From Endothia cerciana (taxonomy: Eukaryota > Ascomycota > Sordariomycetes > Diaporthales > Cryphonectriaceae): 64,000 nucleotides of DNA. Position numbers and translations under genes: made by a program. The DNA lies in contig JALRMH010000009.1 of NCBI GenBank assembly GCA_026119935.1, positions 620,001 through 684,000 of the forward strand. The letters are read 5' to 3'. The number at the start of each line of letters is the position of its first letter. The stretch's first letter is position 1. Below the pieces are notes generated by a model. It made no database searches. It was not told the DNA's origin and was given only the letters and a program-made list of their open reading frames with translations. This document shows positions 23,981 to 34,909 of the stretch, one piece after another.

Positions 23981-25227
23981 TCTGCGGGACATTTGGTCCT
24001 GTCTGTGTGAGAAATTTTGGATTTGGTGCGGATCTGTTGGTGGCACTCTTGTGGATGTGGCATTTACCACCTAGCACCATCATCCTCACCATCCAAGAAA
24101 CAAACGAGCGGTCGGTATTCCCTCGTCTTCAATGAATCGTAAAATGATCCGCGCGTTGGAAGCCTCAATTGACCACCGAAAAACCTCATCGCACACCTGC
24201 TTCGGGGGCTATCTGCGTCCTGCTAACCACAAGCTCATAGAGACCGCCTCTGCGACTATACGCCTGCCACCAACATATCAAAGGAGTTGTGAAGTTCGGG
24301 GTGGCCTCTGTTTCTGCTCCATAGCGCCTGCATTAAGTTGGTCTCTTTTTGCGTGACACTCTACTGTTTCTACTATGTATGTCGTGTCTTGGTTGGCATC
24401 TGGGACGCCGGGTAAGGTTTCCCAATGCGCGTGCGAGATATGATACCAACCCCTCAAGTAAGGTGAGCCAGAGGCATCTGCATCGCTCACTTACAGGCTC
24501 GTACGATCTCTTCTCCCGCTCTTGCACTTGATCAACCGACCAGATGTTTGCAGGGGCAAGGCAAACTAGATGACGGCTCGATGACAGACGATGATGGGCA
24601 GGAGCCATCGCTCACCTGTTGAGCCATCGCTCACCTGTTGAGCCATCGCTCACCTGTTCGCTGGACTGATCTTCTCCCCATGGACAACAATTACCTCTCC
24701 TTTCCTCTCTTTTCTCTGCCACCTCTCAACTTCCAGCCGTTCCCAGTTTCGGTTCCATAACAGACATCATCACTTTAGCTATCGCTCACTCTGCTTGATT
24801 TCACCGCCGACATCACCTTCACCCCGTGCTCGCCTGTAGGGGTATTTATAGTTGACACGAACACCACTGATCACCGCTCGTCGCTGCTGGTACCTTGTTC
24901 AAGGTATGGTACTCCATTCTCATCTTCTCCAGCTCAACGACTGGACCACCCAACACACTGGGTCTGTAGCCTCTATCATCGAGGCGGGCACTGACTGCTG
25001 TGTGAGCCGTAAGGTTTAGTCCCACCGCCGACCACGTCTTCCCGCTCAGCTGTGCTGGGACCCTGACTCTAACACTTCCAAAGGTAGGCTTCTTGTCCTT
25101 GAACCCCAACCTTAGATAGCCACAATCGCCCTGGCCAGCAACACTTGGTCCAATCTCGAGCGTCATATTTGTTCTCGTTCCCAGGTTGCGACTGATACTC
25201 TTCGACAGCCACCCCACATCTTCCATC
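23981..25227. other. intergenic with a 19-bp triplet repeat
   Basis: No gene supported. It includes the tandem repeat at 24602-24658 and the promoter side of the secreted protein at 25228. Confidence 0.45.
24602..24658. repeat. three perfect copies of a 19-bp tandem repeat
   Basis: The unit gagccatcgctcacctgtt is repeated three times without a mismatch. The surrounding sequence is unique. Confidence 0.95.
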
Positions 25228-25653
25228 ATGCAGCTGTCCACCATCCTCGTCGGCTCTCTCGCCGCCTTCGCCACTGCACTTGTTGCTCCCTCACCGCCCT
25301 CCAGCACTGATCAGCTCGCCGACCGCGGCCTCGACTTCAGTGCGGGTTTTGTCAACAAGATCAATGCCTTCCCCGGGGCCGGCGAGATCAAGGGCATCTT
25401 CGCCTGTATGAAGAAGGACGCTGGCTGGAAGGCCGACTGGAGTCAGGAGGCACAGGGCAAGGTGACTTTCAGCAATGTCAAGACAAAGTGTTGCAGAAAA
25501 GCTCAAGAGGGCTGGGCAAAGCACCAGGACACCTGGAGCAAGCTAGCTGTCCCCGCATTCAACAGCGGATGTACCGGAGGCGAGCTGACGGGCATGACCG
25601 CCGAGAATGCCAAGCGGCTACACAGTATCATTGGCGACCACGGTGGTAAGTAA
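25228..25653 (+). CDS. small secreted cysteine protein, member 1 of a local pair
   Basis: Intronless, 141 residues. A classic signal peptide (about 1-19) is followed by a Pro/Ser-rich segment, then a domain with four cysteines at 60, 88, 89 and 115. Around them lie CMKKDAGW, DWS, a CCRKA-type block and Trp-containing helices. The gene at 26493 has the same layout, so the two probably arose by local duplication. No known family was recognised. A secreted role, possibly effector-like or in competition, is inference. The ATG at 25228 is the only start that gives the signal peptide. Confidence 0.8.
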   Translation: MQLSTILVGSLAAFATALVAPSPPSSTDQLADRGLDFSAGFVNKINAFPGAGEIKGIFACMKKDAGWKADWSQEAQGKVTFSNVKTKCCRKAQEGWAKHQDTWSKLAVPAFNSGCTGGELTGMTAENAKRLHSIIGDHGGK

Positions 25654-26492
25654 AGTGGAGGGCATGAACACTCGGTTTTGTTGGTGCTGTTCCTGGGCCA
25701 CTCTTCGCTGGTCTCAGCTACCTACGACTACTCAGATAGGCTTCTCTGGCATTATACACTGGACATGATCATCCGCAAGCCACCGTCTCGGACACATTGG
25801 CGCTCGGCGCCTTGACCTTGTCCTCACTCTAACAGTCTTCTGTAGAGTCTTTTGTTGACAGGGCCACACTCGAGTCCCGGTGTTGACCGCGGAGCTTGGT
25901 CATCTTTTCATGGAGAGCTCGAGTCTGGACTGTGTGCTTGAGCGACCAGTATCGTGCGAGTTGTTGACAATTTAGCCCCCCCCCCCCCACAGATGCCCTT
26001 TTCCTGTGATTCTGGCTCACCTCATGCTAGAGGAGCGAGCAAGCTCGCTCGCACTGCCTGCACTCATAACGACGAGAAGGTAGAAGGCGCATCCGGAGAA
26101 CCTTAGTCACGGTCGGATCGCGATGCTTTGGTCTGGACAACAACAACCGCCCTTGGAAAGTGCAATGACACGACAGAAATCATCAGAAGTAGCGAGAAAA
26201 GCAAGAGTCACAAGAAAATCTCCTCTCTGCTTCTTTTCTAACTTGTTTCTCAACCATCCACTATCCTTCAACCCGTAAACACACCTTGAACTATTTATCA
26301 GCCTTGGGGTGGTTCTCGAGCATTGCCAACACCAGCATCGTTCCATTTTAAATGTAGATACTTGCCGTCATCGACCTCTGTGAGCAACGTGCACTCACTG
26401 GCTCACCACTGGACACTACCCCATCCTTCACACCGGAGTCATCGCGGCCAGGTCACCCCACTCCAGGCCAGCAACGCCAGCACGCCGCCAAC
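25654..26492. other. spacer between the two secreted-protein genes
   Basis: No gene is supported. A C run of 13 lies at about 25977-25989. Confidence 0.5.
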
Positions 26493-27005
26493 ATGCACTT
26501 CACCAACATTCTCGCCATCCTCATTGGTACAGCCGGAGTATTAGCACACCCTTCCACACCGGCATCTGCAATCCCCAGGGATGATGTCTCCCTCGGCGAC
26601 TCTCTGTCCCCACTCTCCAGCATGGGCCAGTCCCAGCCCCCAGTGTCCAGCCGCGGCGACCGCCCCTCCAAGCTATGGCCCAAGCCCCTCCAGGAGGACT
26701 GGCACTGCATGAAGAACGCCGGCGTCCGCTACCCATCGGTCCACGGGGATTGGTCCCGCAAGGCCGAGGGGGTCCACACCGCCTACGGCTTCCCGGCCTC
26801 GTGCTGCCGGCCGTTCGCCAAGGCGTGGAAGGAGCAGGAGGCGGCGGGGAAGACGAGGGGGATCCACGCGGAGTTCTCGAACACGAAGGGGACGGGCGAC
26901 GCGGAGGACTGTGACCGCGTGGTCATGAGCAAGATCAAGAAGCTGCATTGGCCGTATCTGAACCGGTTCTGGAGGGACTTTGGGGTTGTTGAGGGACAGG
27001 AGTAG
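26493..27005 (+). CDS. small secreted cysteine protein, member 2 of a local pair
   Basis: Intronless, 170 residues. A signal peptide (about 1-18) is followed by a Ser/Pro-rich spacer of about 40 residues and then a domain with cysteines at 72, 104, 105 and 140. It matches the 25228 protein in HCMKNAG / ACMKKDAG, in a DWS(R/Q)(K/E)A block, in CCR followed by a Trp six residues on, and in a final single Cys. Cys spacings are 31 and 34 here against 27 and 25 in the partner, so the loops have diverged. Function is unknown. Confidence 0.8.
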   Translation: MHFTNILAILIGTAGVLAHPSTPASAIPRDDVSLGDSLSPLSSMGQSQPPVSSRGDRPSKLWPKPLQEDWHCMKNAGVRYPSVHGDWSRKAEGVHTAYGFPASCCRPFAKAWKEQEAAGKTRGIHAEFSNTKGTGDAEDCDRVVMSKIKKLHWPYLNRFWRDFGVVEGQE

Positions 27006-27834
27006 GCCTGACGGGTGTCGCCAGGCTTTTGTAACTCGCCTTGATGGTTCGAGCGGTCTTAGCGGAGGGGCTGCCGGGATGCTGATGAGTGGTGACTGAG
27101 TCTGGAAAGGCAGCTTGTTGGGAAATGGCCGCGAATCGTACCGATCACCTCCTACAAAGTGCCTAGGTATTCATCACAGAGAAACTCCCTTTCTACTCTA
27201 AGTCAAGCTCCAAAATGCCCTCGACTCGCTTGATGTGCGTCCGAGCCGCCCCTTTGTCTTCCCATCCGTCGGCGTATGATGTTTTTAACCGCCCTTTCTA
27301 ACCTCACCTCTCAAGTCACATGCATCCAGAGATGCCGGGGCATGAAATGATGACGAGCCCAGGTGTTGTTCAGGGTGTCACACAAGACTCAAATGTAGGT
27401 AGTAGCATGCTCTTCATCTCACAACACGCGAATACCGGAAGCTAGGAGGTCAATGACAATGCATTCTGTAGCTACTTTGTCGTCCCGATGGTTCAGAAAT
27501 ACATCCTTTGTCTTTTTCCACCACCTTGACGACATCATAGCCTCTTTCACCTCAATAATAACCTTATACATACACCTGTCCTAATGAACACCCTTAGGGA
27601 ACATTGGATAACACAAAGGTTTGTCTTGGTTATATTATATTAAGCCGTGCTATAATGTGTACCTTGGAAAATCTTACTCCAGGCCCTCCAGCCTCCGACT
27701 CATTAGACGCTTATCCCTGAGAAATCGTGCAGCACTTGTTCGTTATGGGAAAACCGTCGTTAATTGAACCGTGCATATTTTCGAAGAATACCCGTATCTC
27801 CACCCCAGCTGTAAAACACTGGTGTGACAAAACC
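27006..27834. other. intergenic, no gene supported
   Basis: Contains A/T-rich stretches (27540-27680) and no coding evidence. In-frame codons from 27727 to 27834 extend the next gene upstream, but the better start context is at 27835. Confidence 0.45.
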
Positions 27835-28854
27835 ATGGCAACCAGCTTGAAGAGGAAATCTGTAGAGGACGGCCAGGGCAGGGCCCCCATACGGACCAAA
27901 TTCTACCACGAAGAATGCCAGGGCACCTCGAGTGAGGCAACACCGAACCGGGACGCCCATGCCGAGGCGTTGATACGCCCAGGTGAGCTTTTTAACGGGC
28001 TTCCGGCGGAGCTTCGGCTCCAGGTCTTCCGTGAAGCCATCCTAGGCCTAGCCAGGCCCCGCATCGTCCAAGTGGACGTCAAAGAGACGCCATTCTTCGG
28101 CGAGTCCAGGCCCGACCGCGGTGTGCAGGTCGGCTGGGAGCTGTCCGTCGCGAACCGCGGCGAGCTCCGCCGCGAGAACCCATACGAGATGGCCCGCGGC
28201 CTCCTCGGCGTGTGCGCGAGCGCCGCGTGTGCCGCGGGGGACTTCCTCAGCTCCCACGGGGCCCGGGACCCTCCCCGCCGCTGCGCCGAGCTAGAGGGTG
28301 CCGACCTGTCCCTGGCCTCGGACGTCCTCTGGCTGCCCCGGGACCTCTGCGGCTTCGTCAGCGTCCGCTCCCGCCTCGCGCCTGCGTGCCGTGGCTTCCG
28401 CGGCGACGAGGGCCGCGTGCGGCGCCTCATGGTGGGCCTCGAGAGCCTGGAGCTTGAGCTGGCCTGGGCGCGTGGGGACGTGGGCCAGCTCGACCTCGTA
28501 GCCGCCGCCGCCGCCGCCGCCGGGCTGTGTGACGACGGCGGCGGCGACAACGGCGTGCCGGTCGTCGGACCGCTCGAGACGATCCTTCTCGAGTATTACC
28601 CCCGGTGTGAGGAGGTCGTGGTCCTGGTGCACCCCGGGGCGGGCGCGCGCGGGCACCCCCACCTGTCGTGGGACGACCTGCTGTACGTCCCCACGGAGGC
28701 GGTGGACCGGCATCTCAACGCGGGGGAGGAGTGGCGGCACGCCGAGGAGTATAGACGGCGGTGCCGGACGCTGTGGGAGATGTTTCATGATTTCTGTAAC
28801 GGTGCGGGACTGGAGCGGCCTCACTTGTCTTTTGCCTTATTTAAGAATGCGTAG
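27835..28854 (+). CDS. 2EXR-domain protein
   Basis: Intronless, 339 residues from an ATG in AACCATGG context; an in-frame upstream ATG at 27727 would add 36 residues. Residues 52-80 carry the 2EXR pattern (FNGLPAELRLQVFREAIL...ARPRIVQV), an F-box-like element common in large fungal families of unknown role. The C-terminal half contains an (S)LELELAW helix, an Ala-8 run coded by GCC repeats at about 28501-28521, and an acidic/Trp-rich end. The middle of the gene is strikingly GC-rich, with G or C at nearly every third codon position, unlike its A/T-rich flanks. It could act as a substrate adaptor; no partner is evident nearby. Confidence 0.78.
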   Translation: MATSLKRKSVEDGQGRAPIRTKFYHEECQGTSSEATPNRDAHAEALIRPGELFNGLPAELRLQVFREAILGLARPRIVQVDVKETPFFGESRPDRGVQVGWELSVANRGELRRENPYEMARGLLGVCASAACAAGDFLSSHGARDPPRRCAELEGADLSLASDVLWLPRDLCGFVSVRSRLAPACRGFRGDEGRVRRLMVGLESLELELAWARGDVGQLDLVAAAAAAAGLCDDGGGDNGVPVVGPLETILLEYYPRCEEVVVLVHPGAGARGHPHLSWDDLLYVPTEAVDRHLNAGEEWRHAEEYRRRCRTLWEMFHDFCNGAGLERPHLSFALFKNA

Positions 28855-29160
28855 CGGGTTGAAACAGAACAGCCGAGCAGGGACGACGGAGCTGGTTCTC
28901 GGCGCCCGATATTTACGGGGCCTGCCTATCATCGCCCTGGGCAGAGCCTAGGTCAATAGTAATATAACAAAACATCTGCGTGCCCCCCCCCCCCCCTCAA
29001 AGTCCAGTTCGGACAAGCCGTTTCCCAGTCACCGAGTGCAAGCCGCGATCCAAAATGACGGGAGGCTGGATAAACTACACCCCGATGACAGCCTATCCTG
29101 ACAACATGGAATGAAAGAGTACCGATCGCTTCTCGCTTCTTCTCAAGGACACACAAACGC
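28855..29160. other. convergent intergenic region
   Basis: Spacer between convergent genes, with a C run at about 28984-28997. Nothing coding seen. Confidence 0.5.
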
Positions 29161-29928
29161 TCAGTCGTCCAAGTCAACATGCTTCACCGGTACGTGGTCA
29201 GGCACCGCCTGCTTGCACAGGTCCAGCTTCTTGACAACGCCGCCCAGGACCACCTTCAACATCTCGTCCGCGGACAGCGACCCGCTCGTGCCCATCGACG
29301 TGGCGTCGATGATATCCCGCGTGCCGGTGGCCTGGTGCAGCTCGTCGTCCAGGTGCTTGAACTCGCTGCTGACGGCGGCGTCGTTGCCCAGCTGCAGCAG
29401 CTGGACGCCGAGCTGGTGGGCCGGCGACTTCATCTCGTCTAGCTTTTTGGCGGTCTCGGCTAGCGGCTGCTTGACGTCGTCGTCGAACTTGCCGGCCGTG
29501 AGGACGATCAGGTTCCAGCCGCCGAAGCCGGGGTCCTTCTTCACCTTGTTGCAGTACCAGGTGAGCAGCTTCTGGAGGCGGTCGCCCATGTTGCACCTGC
29601 CGCCGGGCTTGCCGACGCTCTCGAAGATCTGGGCGACGCTGTCCCGGGTCTGGAGCTGGGTGAAGCCGCCGATGCGGTGGTAGCCCGACTTGCGGACGGA
29701 CTGGCCGGGCAGGAACCCGATGAAGCCCTTGGGCCGGTGGTTCACAAAGTAGATGTCGATGCCGTCCGGGTCGTGCTTGGCGCAGATGGGGCTGATGTGG
29801 TCGAGCAGCTCCTTCACCTGGTCCCAGTAGGGCGTCATGGCGGCCGAGTCGTCGACCAGGAAGACGGTCTCGAACGCCCGCAGGTACGAGAGCTTCTCAT
29901 CGTACTCGCTCAGGTCGAAGTCGGCCAT
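29161..29928 (-). CDS. von Willebrand factor A-domain protein
   Basis: Intronless, 255 residues. The fold is recognisable from the first strand AFETVFLVDDSAAM (residues 18-31), the helix WDQVKELLDHI, the second strand GIDIYFVNHR, and the later NLIVLTAGKFDD strand. The metal-site motif DxSxS reads DDSAA, so its last Ser is Ala; metal binding may be weakened. Fungal VWA proteins of this size are mostly uncharacterised and cytosolic. No signal peptide or membrane segment was seen. Confidence 0.82.
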   Translation of the reverse strand: MADFDLSEYDEKLSYLRAFETVFLVDDSAAMTPYWDQVKELLDHISPICAKHDPDGIDIYFVNHRPKGFIGFLPGQSVRKSGYHRIGGFTQLQTRDSVAQIFESVGKPGGRCNMGDRLQKLLTWYCNKVKKDPGFGGWNLIVLTAGKFDDDVKQPLAETAKKLDEMKSPAHQLGVQLLQLGNDAAVSSEFKHLDDELHQATGTRDIIDATSMGTSGSLSADEMLKVVLGGVVKKLDLCKQAVPDHVPVKHVDLDD

Positions 29929-30071
29929 CTCGTCGCTGTGCCGTCTGGAGAAGGTGATGGGGGGGGGGGGGGCGAACTAAACTAGGTGGTGGTTATTCCA
30001 CGTGGGGAGGAGGGGGGGAGGCTTTGTGGGCGGCGGGATACGTTGTACTTGTTGGGGGATGATTGACCCGG

Positions 30072-30114
<43 letters not shown>

Positions 30115-30115
30115 T
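30072..30115. repeat. compound (CT)n(GT)n microsatellite
   Basis: About 13 CT units run directly into about nine GT units. Confidence 0.97.
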
Positions 30116-30573
30116 ACTATGGTTATGAGTGAGGGTGCATAGGGATGAACAGGTGTTCGTCCGAGCGCGTGTCGGTTCGCAGGCCACATCGATCTGCGGT
30201 GAGGGACGTTTGTTGAGTTTGCATAAAACTGGGGCAAACACACGCTGCCGATAGCCGTGTGATATCATTTCGACACCTTGTCTTTCGTTCCAGGGGTTGA
30301 TCAGCAGCTCCTGATGATGGCTAGGTCGCTGCCCCCCTCCCCCTTCCCCCACCGACTTTTCGAAACCCCATCAGCGTCGCTGGTTTTCGAAAATCAGGCC
30401 TCGCCCTGCGGTGTCGCCGACGAGAACAGAAGGGTCCGTCAGGAGGGACGGAGGAGGTGGATATAGTGGGAGCAGTCACTGTCAGACCCTAACCCCGGGG
30501 GCCACCAGCGCTAACTGCAGAGGCTCAGGGGGCCCTGGCCCGCTGTGACCACATCCAAATTTGACCGCGGTCT

Positions 30574-30575
<2 letters not shown>

Positions 30576-30609
<34 letters not shown>
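30576..30609. repeat. (CA)n microsatellite
   Basis: About 17 consecutive AC/CA units. Confidence 0.97.
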
Positions 30610-30610
<1 letters not shown>

Positions 30611-32961
30611 GTGACACTGTCACCGCCAGCCAGCGAGTAACGAGATCCCACGACACGACTGGACGTGGACCTGAGGGACTGGGCTACCTCCCAACCGTCC
30701 CAACCGTCCCAACCTTACGATGATGGACCGTCTTGACCCCTCGGGGCCGTCCGTAGCGACCGCGACCTACGCTGGAGGGGGAGGGGGTGCACTTCGACCC
30801 ATCGAGACCTGGTGGCATGCCATAAGGGTGATGGCATCCTGTCCGTTATCGTTACCTGCTGGGGAGATAGCAGGCCGCCTGACCTGGTGGATGTGCGGTC
30901 TCCTGGACCCCTGGGGCCCTTCGGCTGGAGTCAGCTCGCTTGAGGCTCATGGGAAAGCTTGTCAAGTGGCTGGTTCAGCGGGGCGTGACCTTGACAACCT
31001 TGCCAGGTGGATAATCCAGGGGACATGATCCCATTCCAGGCCCAGGAGGACTGGACCGAACCACTCACCGGGGTATCCTTCTGTTCCTCCCACCGGAATC
31101 ATGCTGGAGGCCGCCACTGCAGGGCCTGGGAGGAAGTCTCGAGCGGGCCGGAGACGACGATGGATGGGCTCGAGAATCTCAACTGACAACTCGACGAGCA
31201 GAGGCACCGGCAGTCGCTGTCCTTCTTCGGAAGCTTTTGGCTGAGGAACGAACGCCTGCGCCTGCCGCGGCCGGGGACCAACAGATGGGGAGCTGTCAGC
31301 ACTTTAGCCGGTGACCCATTCTACAAGGTCAAGCCCTGAGCGGGCTCACCTTCCTACATCTACCCCAAACAATCTTTCCTCTTCTTGGATGGACGGCACG
31401 ACGACACTCCGCATCACGTCGTGACCTCTCTTCCCCTTAGCGCTACAGCAGGGACGTCCTGGCATCGCTGCGCCTTCAGAGTTCGCAGCACGTCCCGCGA
31501 TATGCCAGGCGTTAAATTTGCTAGGTCGTCGCTCCACCCTCGGCTTCATGCACCCCGGGATGCCAGGCCAGTCCGTCTTCGGCGCTTCTTAATCCGAGCG
31601 CTGACCAAGGGCGGGTAATGAATGCTAAGGGAACACCAATGGCTTTGCGGGAACCCACACGTCGCCGCAACTTTATTTCAACCTCGCCGACTGCCGTGCT
31701 CATAACAACGGTGGTCTGCGCTCTCCCCCATGCCGAGTGGCCGAACCAGGAAACAGAAGACCATCCCATAGTGAGGGTGCGGCGGCCATCGATCCGGACC
31801 GCTGCTTCTTGGCTCGCCAAATTTGTACATGATCACGCTTCATGCCTAATGTTTCATGGGCCTGTTTGGAGCTCTGGATCCTAGTTTCGGATGCTCATTG
31901 GGCGCGTTGAAACAGACCAAGATATGGCAGTGTCCATCTGACAAGTGAGCTGTGCGCTCCCCATCCTCATTCAAGGGTCCCAGGGCGGTCCTCACCTATG
32001 GTACGAGTGCCCCTGTACGCGTCTCGGCCCGGCTTACCCGCGATTGAATCTTACACCTTGGTTTATATGGCCAGCAGGCGTATCGTGTGGTTCGCTTGCT
32101 TTGAGAAGCTCATTTCAGGACGCTAGATTCGTGTGTTTGGTGGCCGGTATGCCGACATTTCTCATGTCTCAGCATGCTTCGATGCCCCCAATTGTGGCAA
32201 CACCATGCTTGCTTCCGGCTATCACAACGTGGTCCGCTTACGACACAGGCAGGACACGCCTTCGCAGCTAACACGAGACGTTCTCCAATGTGAACGCTTG
32301 GCCGCCGTTCGGACATCCGCAGGGCTAAATCCGCATACCCTGTCTGGTGAACCCCTCTTGAACCGTGAAGCGGGTTTATGCCGGACAACAGAGGCGTATC
32401 TTAGCTTCCCAACCATTGGCCAAGATCTGCGCGAGCCAAAACAGCCGCGACGTGTTGACCCAATTACGATGTGCGGGATCATATTGGATATTATCCCCCT
32501 TGTCGGATTTGTTTGGTTCCTGATATTGTTTCTGCAGGGCCAGCTCCTGTTGGGGCGGTAGATCTGAGATGTTTCCCAGTTTTGAGTCCATGCTTCGGTG
32601 TCGCCTCCGGGCATTGAAGCTTCGTTCATACTGCATGCAGCTTGCTCCTGCGGTCCGTTCTTGGCGCGTGCTCTTCTTGGCCGCCTGTCGGCCTCCTGCA
32701 GAGACTCGCCGCCTGTACACGCAGGATGTACCATACTATCCCATGCCTCTCCTCTGCCCACGATCCACGATCCTCGTCGCTAAGCTCAGGTGCTGCTGAG
32801 CGGAAGTCGGGCCACCTTTCCTTCGAGGCCACCATGAAGCAGTGGAGCCTTCATCTAATTTGATTGCACCGTAGCCACATGTCCAATGTGGGAATGCAAG
32901 ACGACCTCGGGGTAGATGAGGCATCTTCGCCTCAAGTCTTGGCGCCCCGAGGGTCTTGTAG

Positions 32962-32967
32962 TATAAA
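32962..32967 (+). promoter_or_regulatory. TATA-like box of the GH7 gene
   Basis: TATAAA lies 98 bp upstream of the start codon at 33060 in an otherwise GC-balanced leader, a usual distance for fungal cellulase genes. Confidence 0.5.
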
Positions 32968-33059
32968 GGCCAAGCTCGAGGCACTTCGACGTTGGAGCAT
33001 CGAGGAGATTCACCATCCTACATTCTCTTCTCCACAGACTTACTTGTACGTTCGGCACA

Positions 33060-34909
33060 ATGTTCAGCAAATTCGCTCTTGCAGGCAGCCTGTTGGCTGG
33101 CGCGGCCAACGCTCAGGGCGTCGGTACTCAACAGACCGAGACTCACCCTCAGATGACCTGGCAGTCCTGCACATCTCCGTCTAGCTGCACGGCAAACCAG
33201 GGAGAGGTCGTCATCGGTCAGTATCCGAAAGCTGTCCCGATGCCGAGACCGTCGCTGACTTCAGGTCTCTATAGACTCCAACTGGCGCTGGGTCCATAAC
33301 AAGGGCGGCTACGTCAACTGTACGTACTCATACCTCATCATAGGGCCAGGGCTCTCGGTTTCATGCTGGGCCCACCTGCCACTGCTGAGACCCCGGGGTA
33401 ACCAAGCTTACATGGTGGCGGACAGGCTACACCGGCAACACGTGGAACACCACCCTCTGCCCGGATGACAAGACCTGCGCGAGCAACTGCGTTCTCGACG
33501 GGGCTGACTATTCGAGCACCTACGGAATCACGACGAGTGGGAACGCCCTCTCGCTCCAGTTCGTCACCCAAAGCTCCGGCAAGAACATCGGGAGCCGCAC
33601 GTATTTGATGGAATCGTCGACCAAGTACCACATGTTCAATCTGATCGGCAACGAGTTCGCGTTTGATGTCGATCTGAGCAAGTTGCCGGTGAGTGGCTCC
33701 CCGGCAGCGCAGCACCGACGCGCTCGAGATCATGCCCGCTGACGGGGAACTACTAGTGCGGTCTCAACGGCGCCCTCTACTTCGTCTCCATGGACTCCGA
33801 CGGCGGCATGGCCAAATACTCGACCAATACGGCCGGCGCCCAATACGGAACTGGCTACTGTGACAGCCAGTGCCCCCGTGACCTCAAGTTCATCAACGGC
33901 CAGGTGCGTCTATACTATCCTCACGATGTGCTCTCCGGTGTCGCCCCTGGACTACTCTCGTACTGATTGATACCTTGGCGACACAGGGCAACGTCGACGG
34001 GTGGCAGCCCTCTAGCAACGACGCCAACGCCGGCGTTGGCGGTACGGGCTCCTGCTGTGCGGAGATGGACGTCTGGGAGGCCAACTCGATGGGCATGGCC
34101 TACACGCCGCACCCGTGCCAGACCTCGGAACAGCACTCCTGCAGCGCGGACGAGTGCGGCGGGACCTACTCCGCCAGCCGCTACGCCGGCGACTGCGACC
34201 CGGACGGGTGCGACTGGAACCCCTTCCGCATGGGCAACAAGGACTTCTACGGCAGCGGCATGACAGTCGACACGAGCCAGAAGTTCACCGTCGTCACCCA
34301 GTTCCAGGGCTCGGGCAGCAGCCTCACCGGCATCTCGCAGTATTACATCCAGGGCGGCACCAAGATTCAGCAGCCCAACTCGACGTGGCCCACCCTCACG
34401 GAGTACAACAGCATCAGCGACGCCTTCTGCAAGGTGCAGAAGGTCGAGTTCAACGACACCGACGTCTTCAGCCAGAAGGGCGGCCTCTCGCAGATGGGCG
34501 ACGGCATGGCGGATGGCATGGTGCTGGTTATGTCGCTGTGGGATGACGTGAGCTCTCTTCTCCTTCTCCTTGTTTTTGCTTCCTCTTTCTGTCTTTTCTG
34601 ACCCAGGCCGATCACGCATATTGATGCGCTGTCGATCTGTGCTAACATTTTCGCCCACAGCACTACGCCAACATGCTTTGGCTCGACTCGACCTACCCTA
34701 CCGACGCTGATGCGTCGTCGCCCGGCAAGCAGCGCGGCACTTGCGCTACCACCAGCGGTGCGCCTGCTGATGTCGAATCCGCGAGCGCGTGAGTCACCCC
34801 TCGGCTGCCGGCCTTGCTGATGAGGAGGAGCTTTACTGACTGATGAACCAGGTCGGCTTCTGTGATCTACTCCAACATCAAGTTCGGGCCCATCGGCTCC
34901 ACCTACTAG
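33060..34909 (+). CDS. GH7 cellobiohydrolase (CBH1/Cel7A-like), no CBM1
   Basis: Seven exons (33060-33216, 33275-33319, 33426-33688, 33757-33903, 33987-34547, 34661-34788, 34852-34909) encode 452 residues; all six introns are in phase. An 18-residue signal peptide leaves a mature N-terminal Gln, as in other GH7 enzymes. The catalytic EMDVWE motif holds E230, D232 and E235, which become E212, D214 and E217 in mature numbering, the same as Trichoderma Cel7A. The many cysteines of the family are kept. The enzyme would processively release cellobiose from cellulose chain reducing ends. It ends at the catalytic core: no linker and no C-terminal CBM1. Six introns is more than the two of Trichoderma cbh1. 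Confidence 0.95.

Larger units (their letters stand above)
29929..33059. other. gene-poor 3.1-kb stretch with microsatellites
   Basis: Contains a G run (29959-29972), CT/GT and CA dinucleotide repeats, an AACCGTCCC triplet near 30692-30716, and many short mutually overlapping frames without motifs. The end is the promoter of the GH7 gene. No gene can be supported. Confidence 0.5.

Noticed and set aside
30072..30609. Repeat arrays as a possible CRISPR locus
   Set aside because: They are simple dinucleotide microsatellites without spacers, in a eukaryotic genome.
32133..32761. Overlapping 140-180 codon frames on both strands
   Set aside because: They overlap each other antisense, lack motifs, and have no splice or start context.
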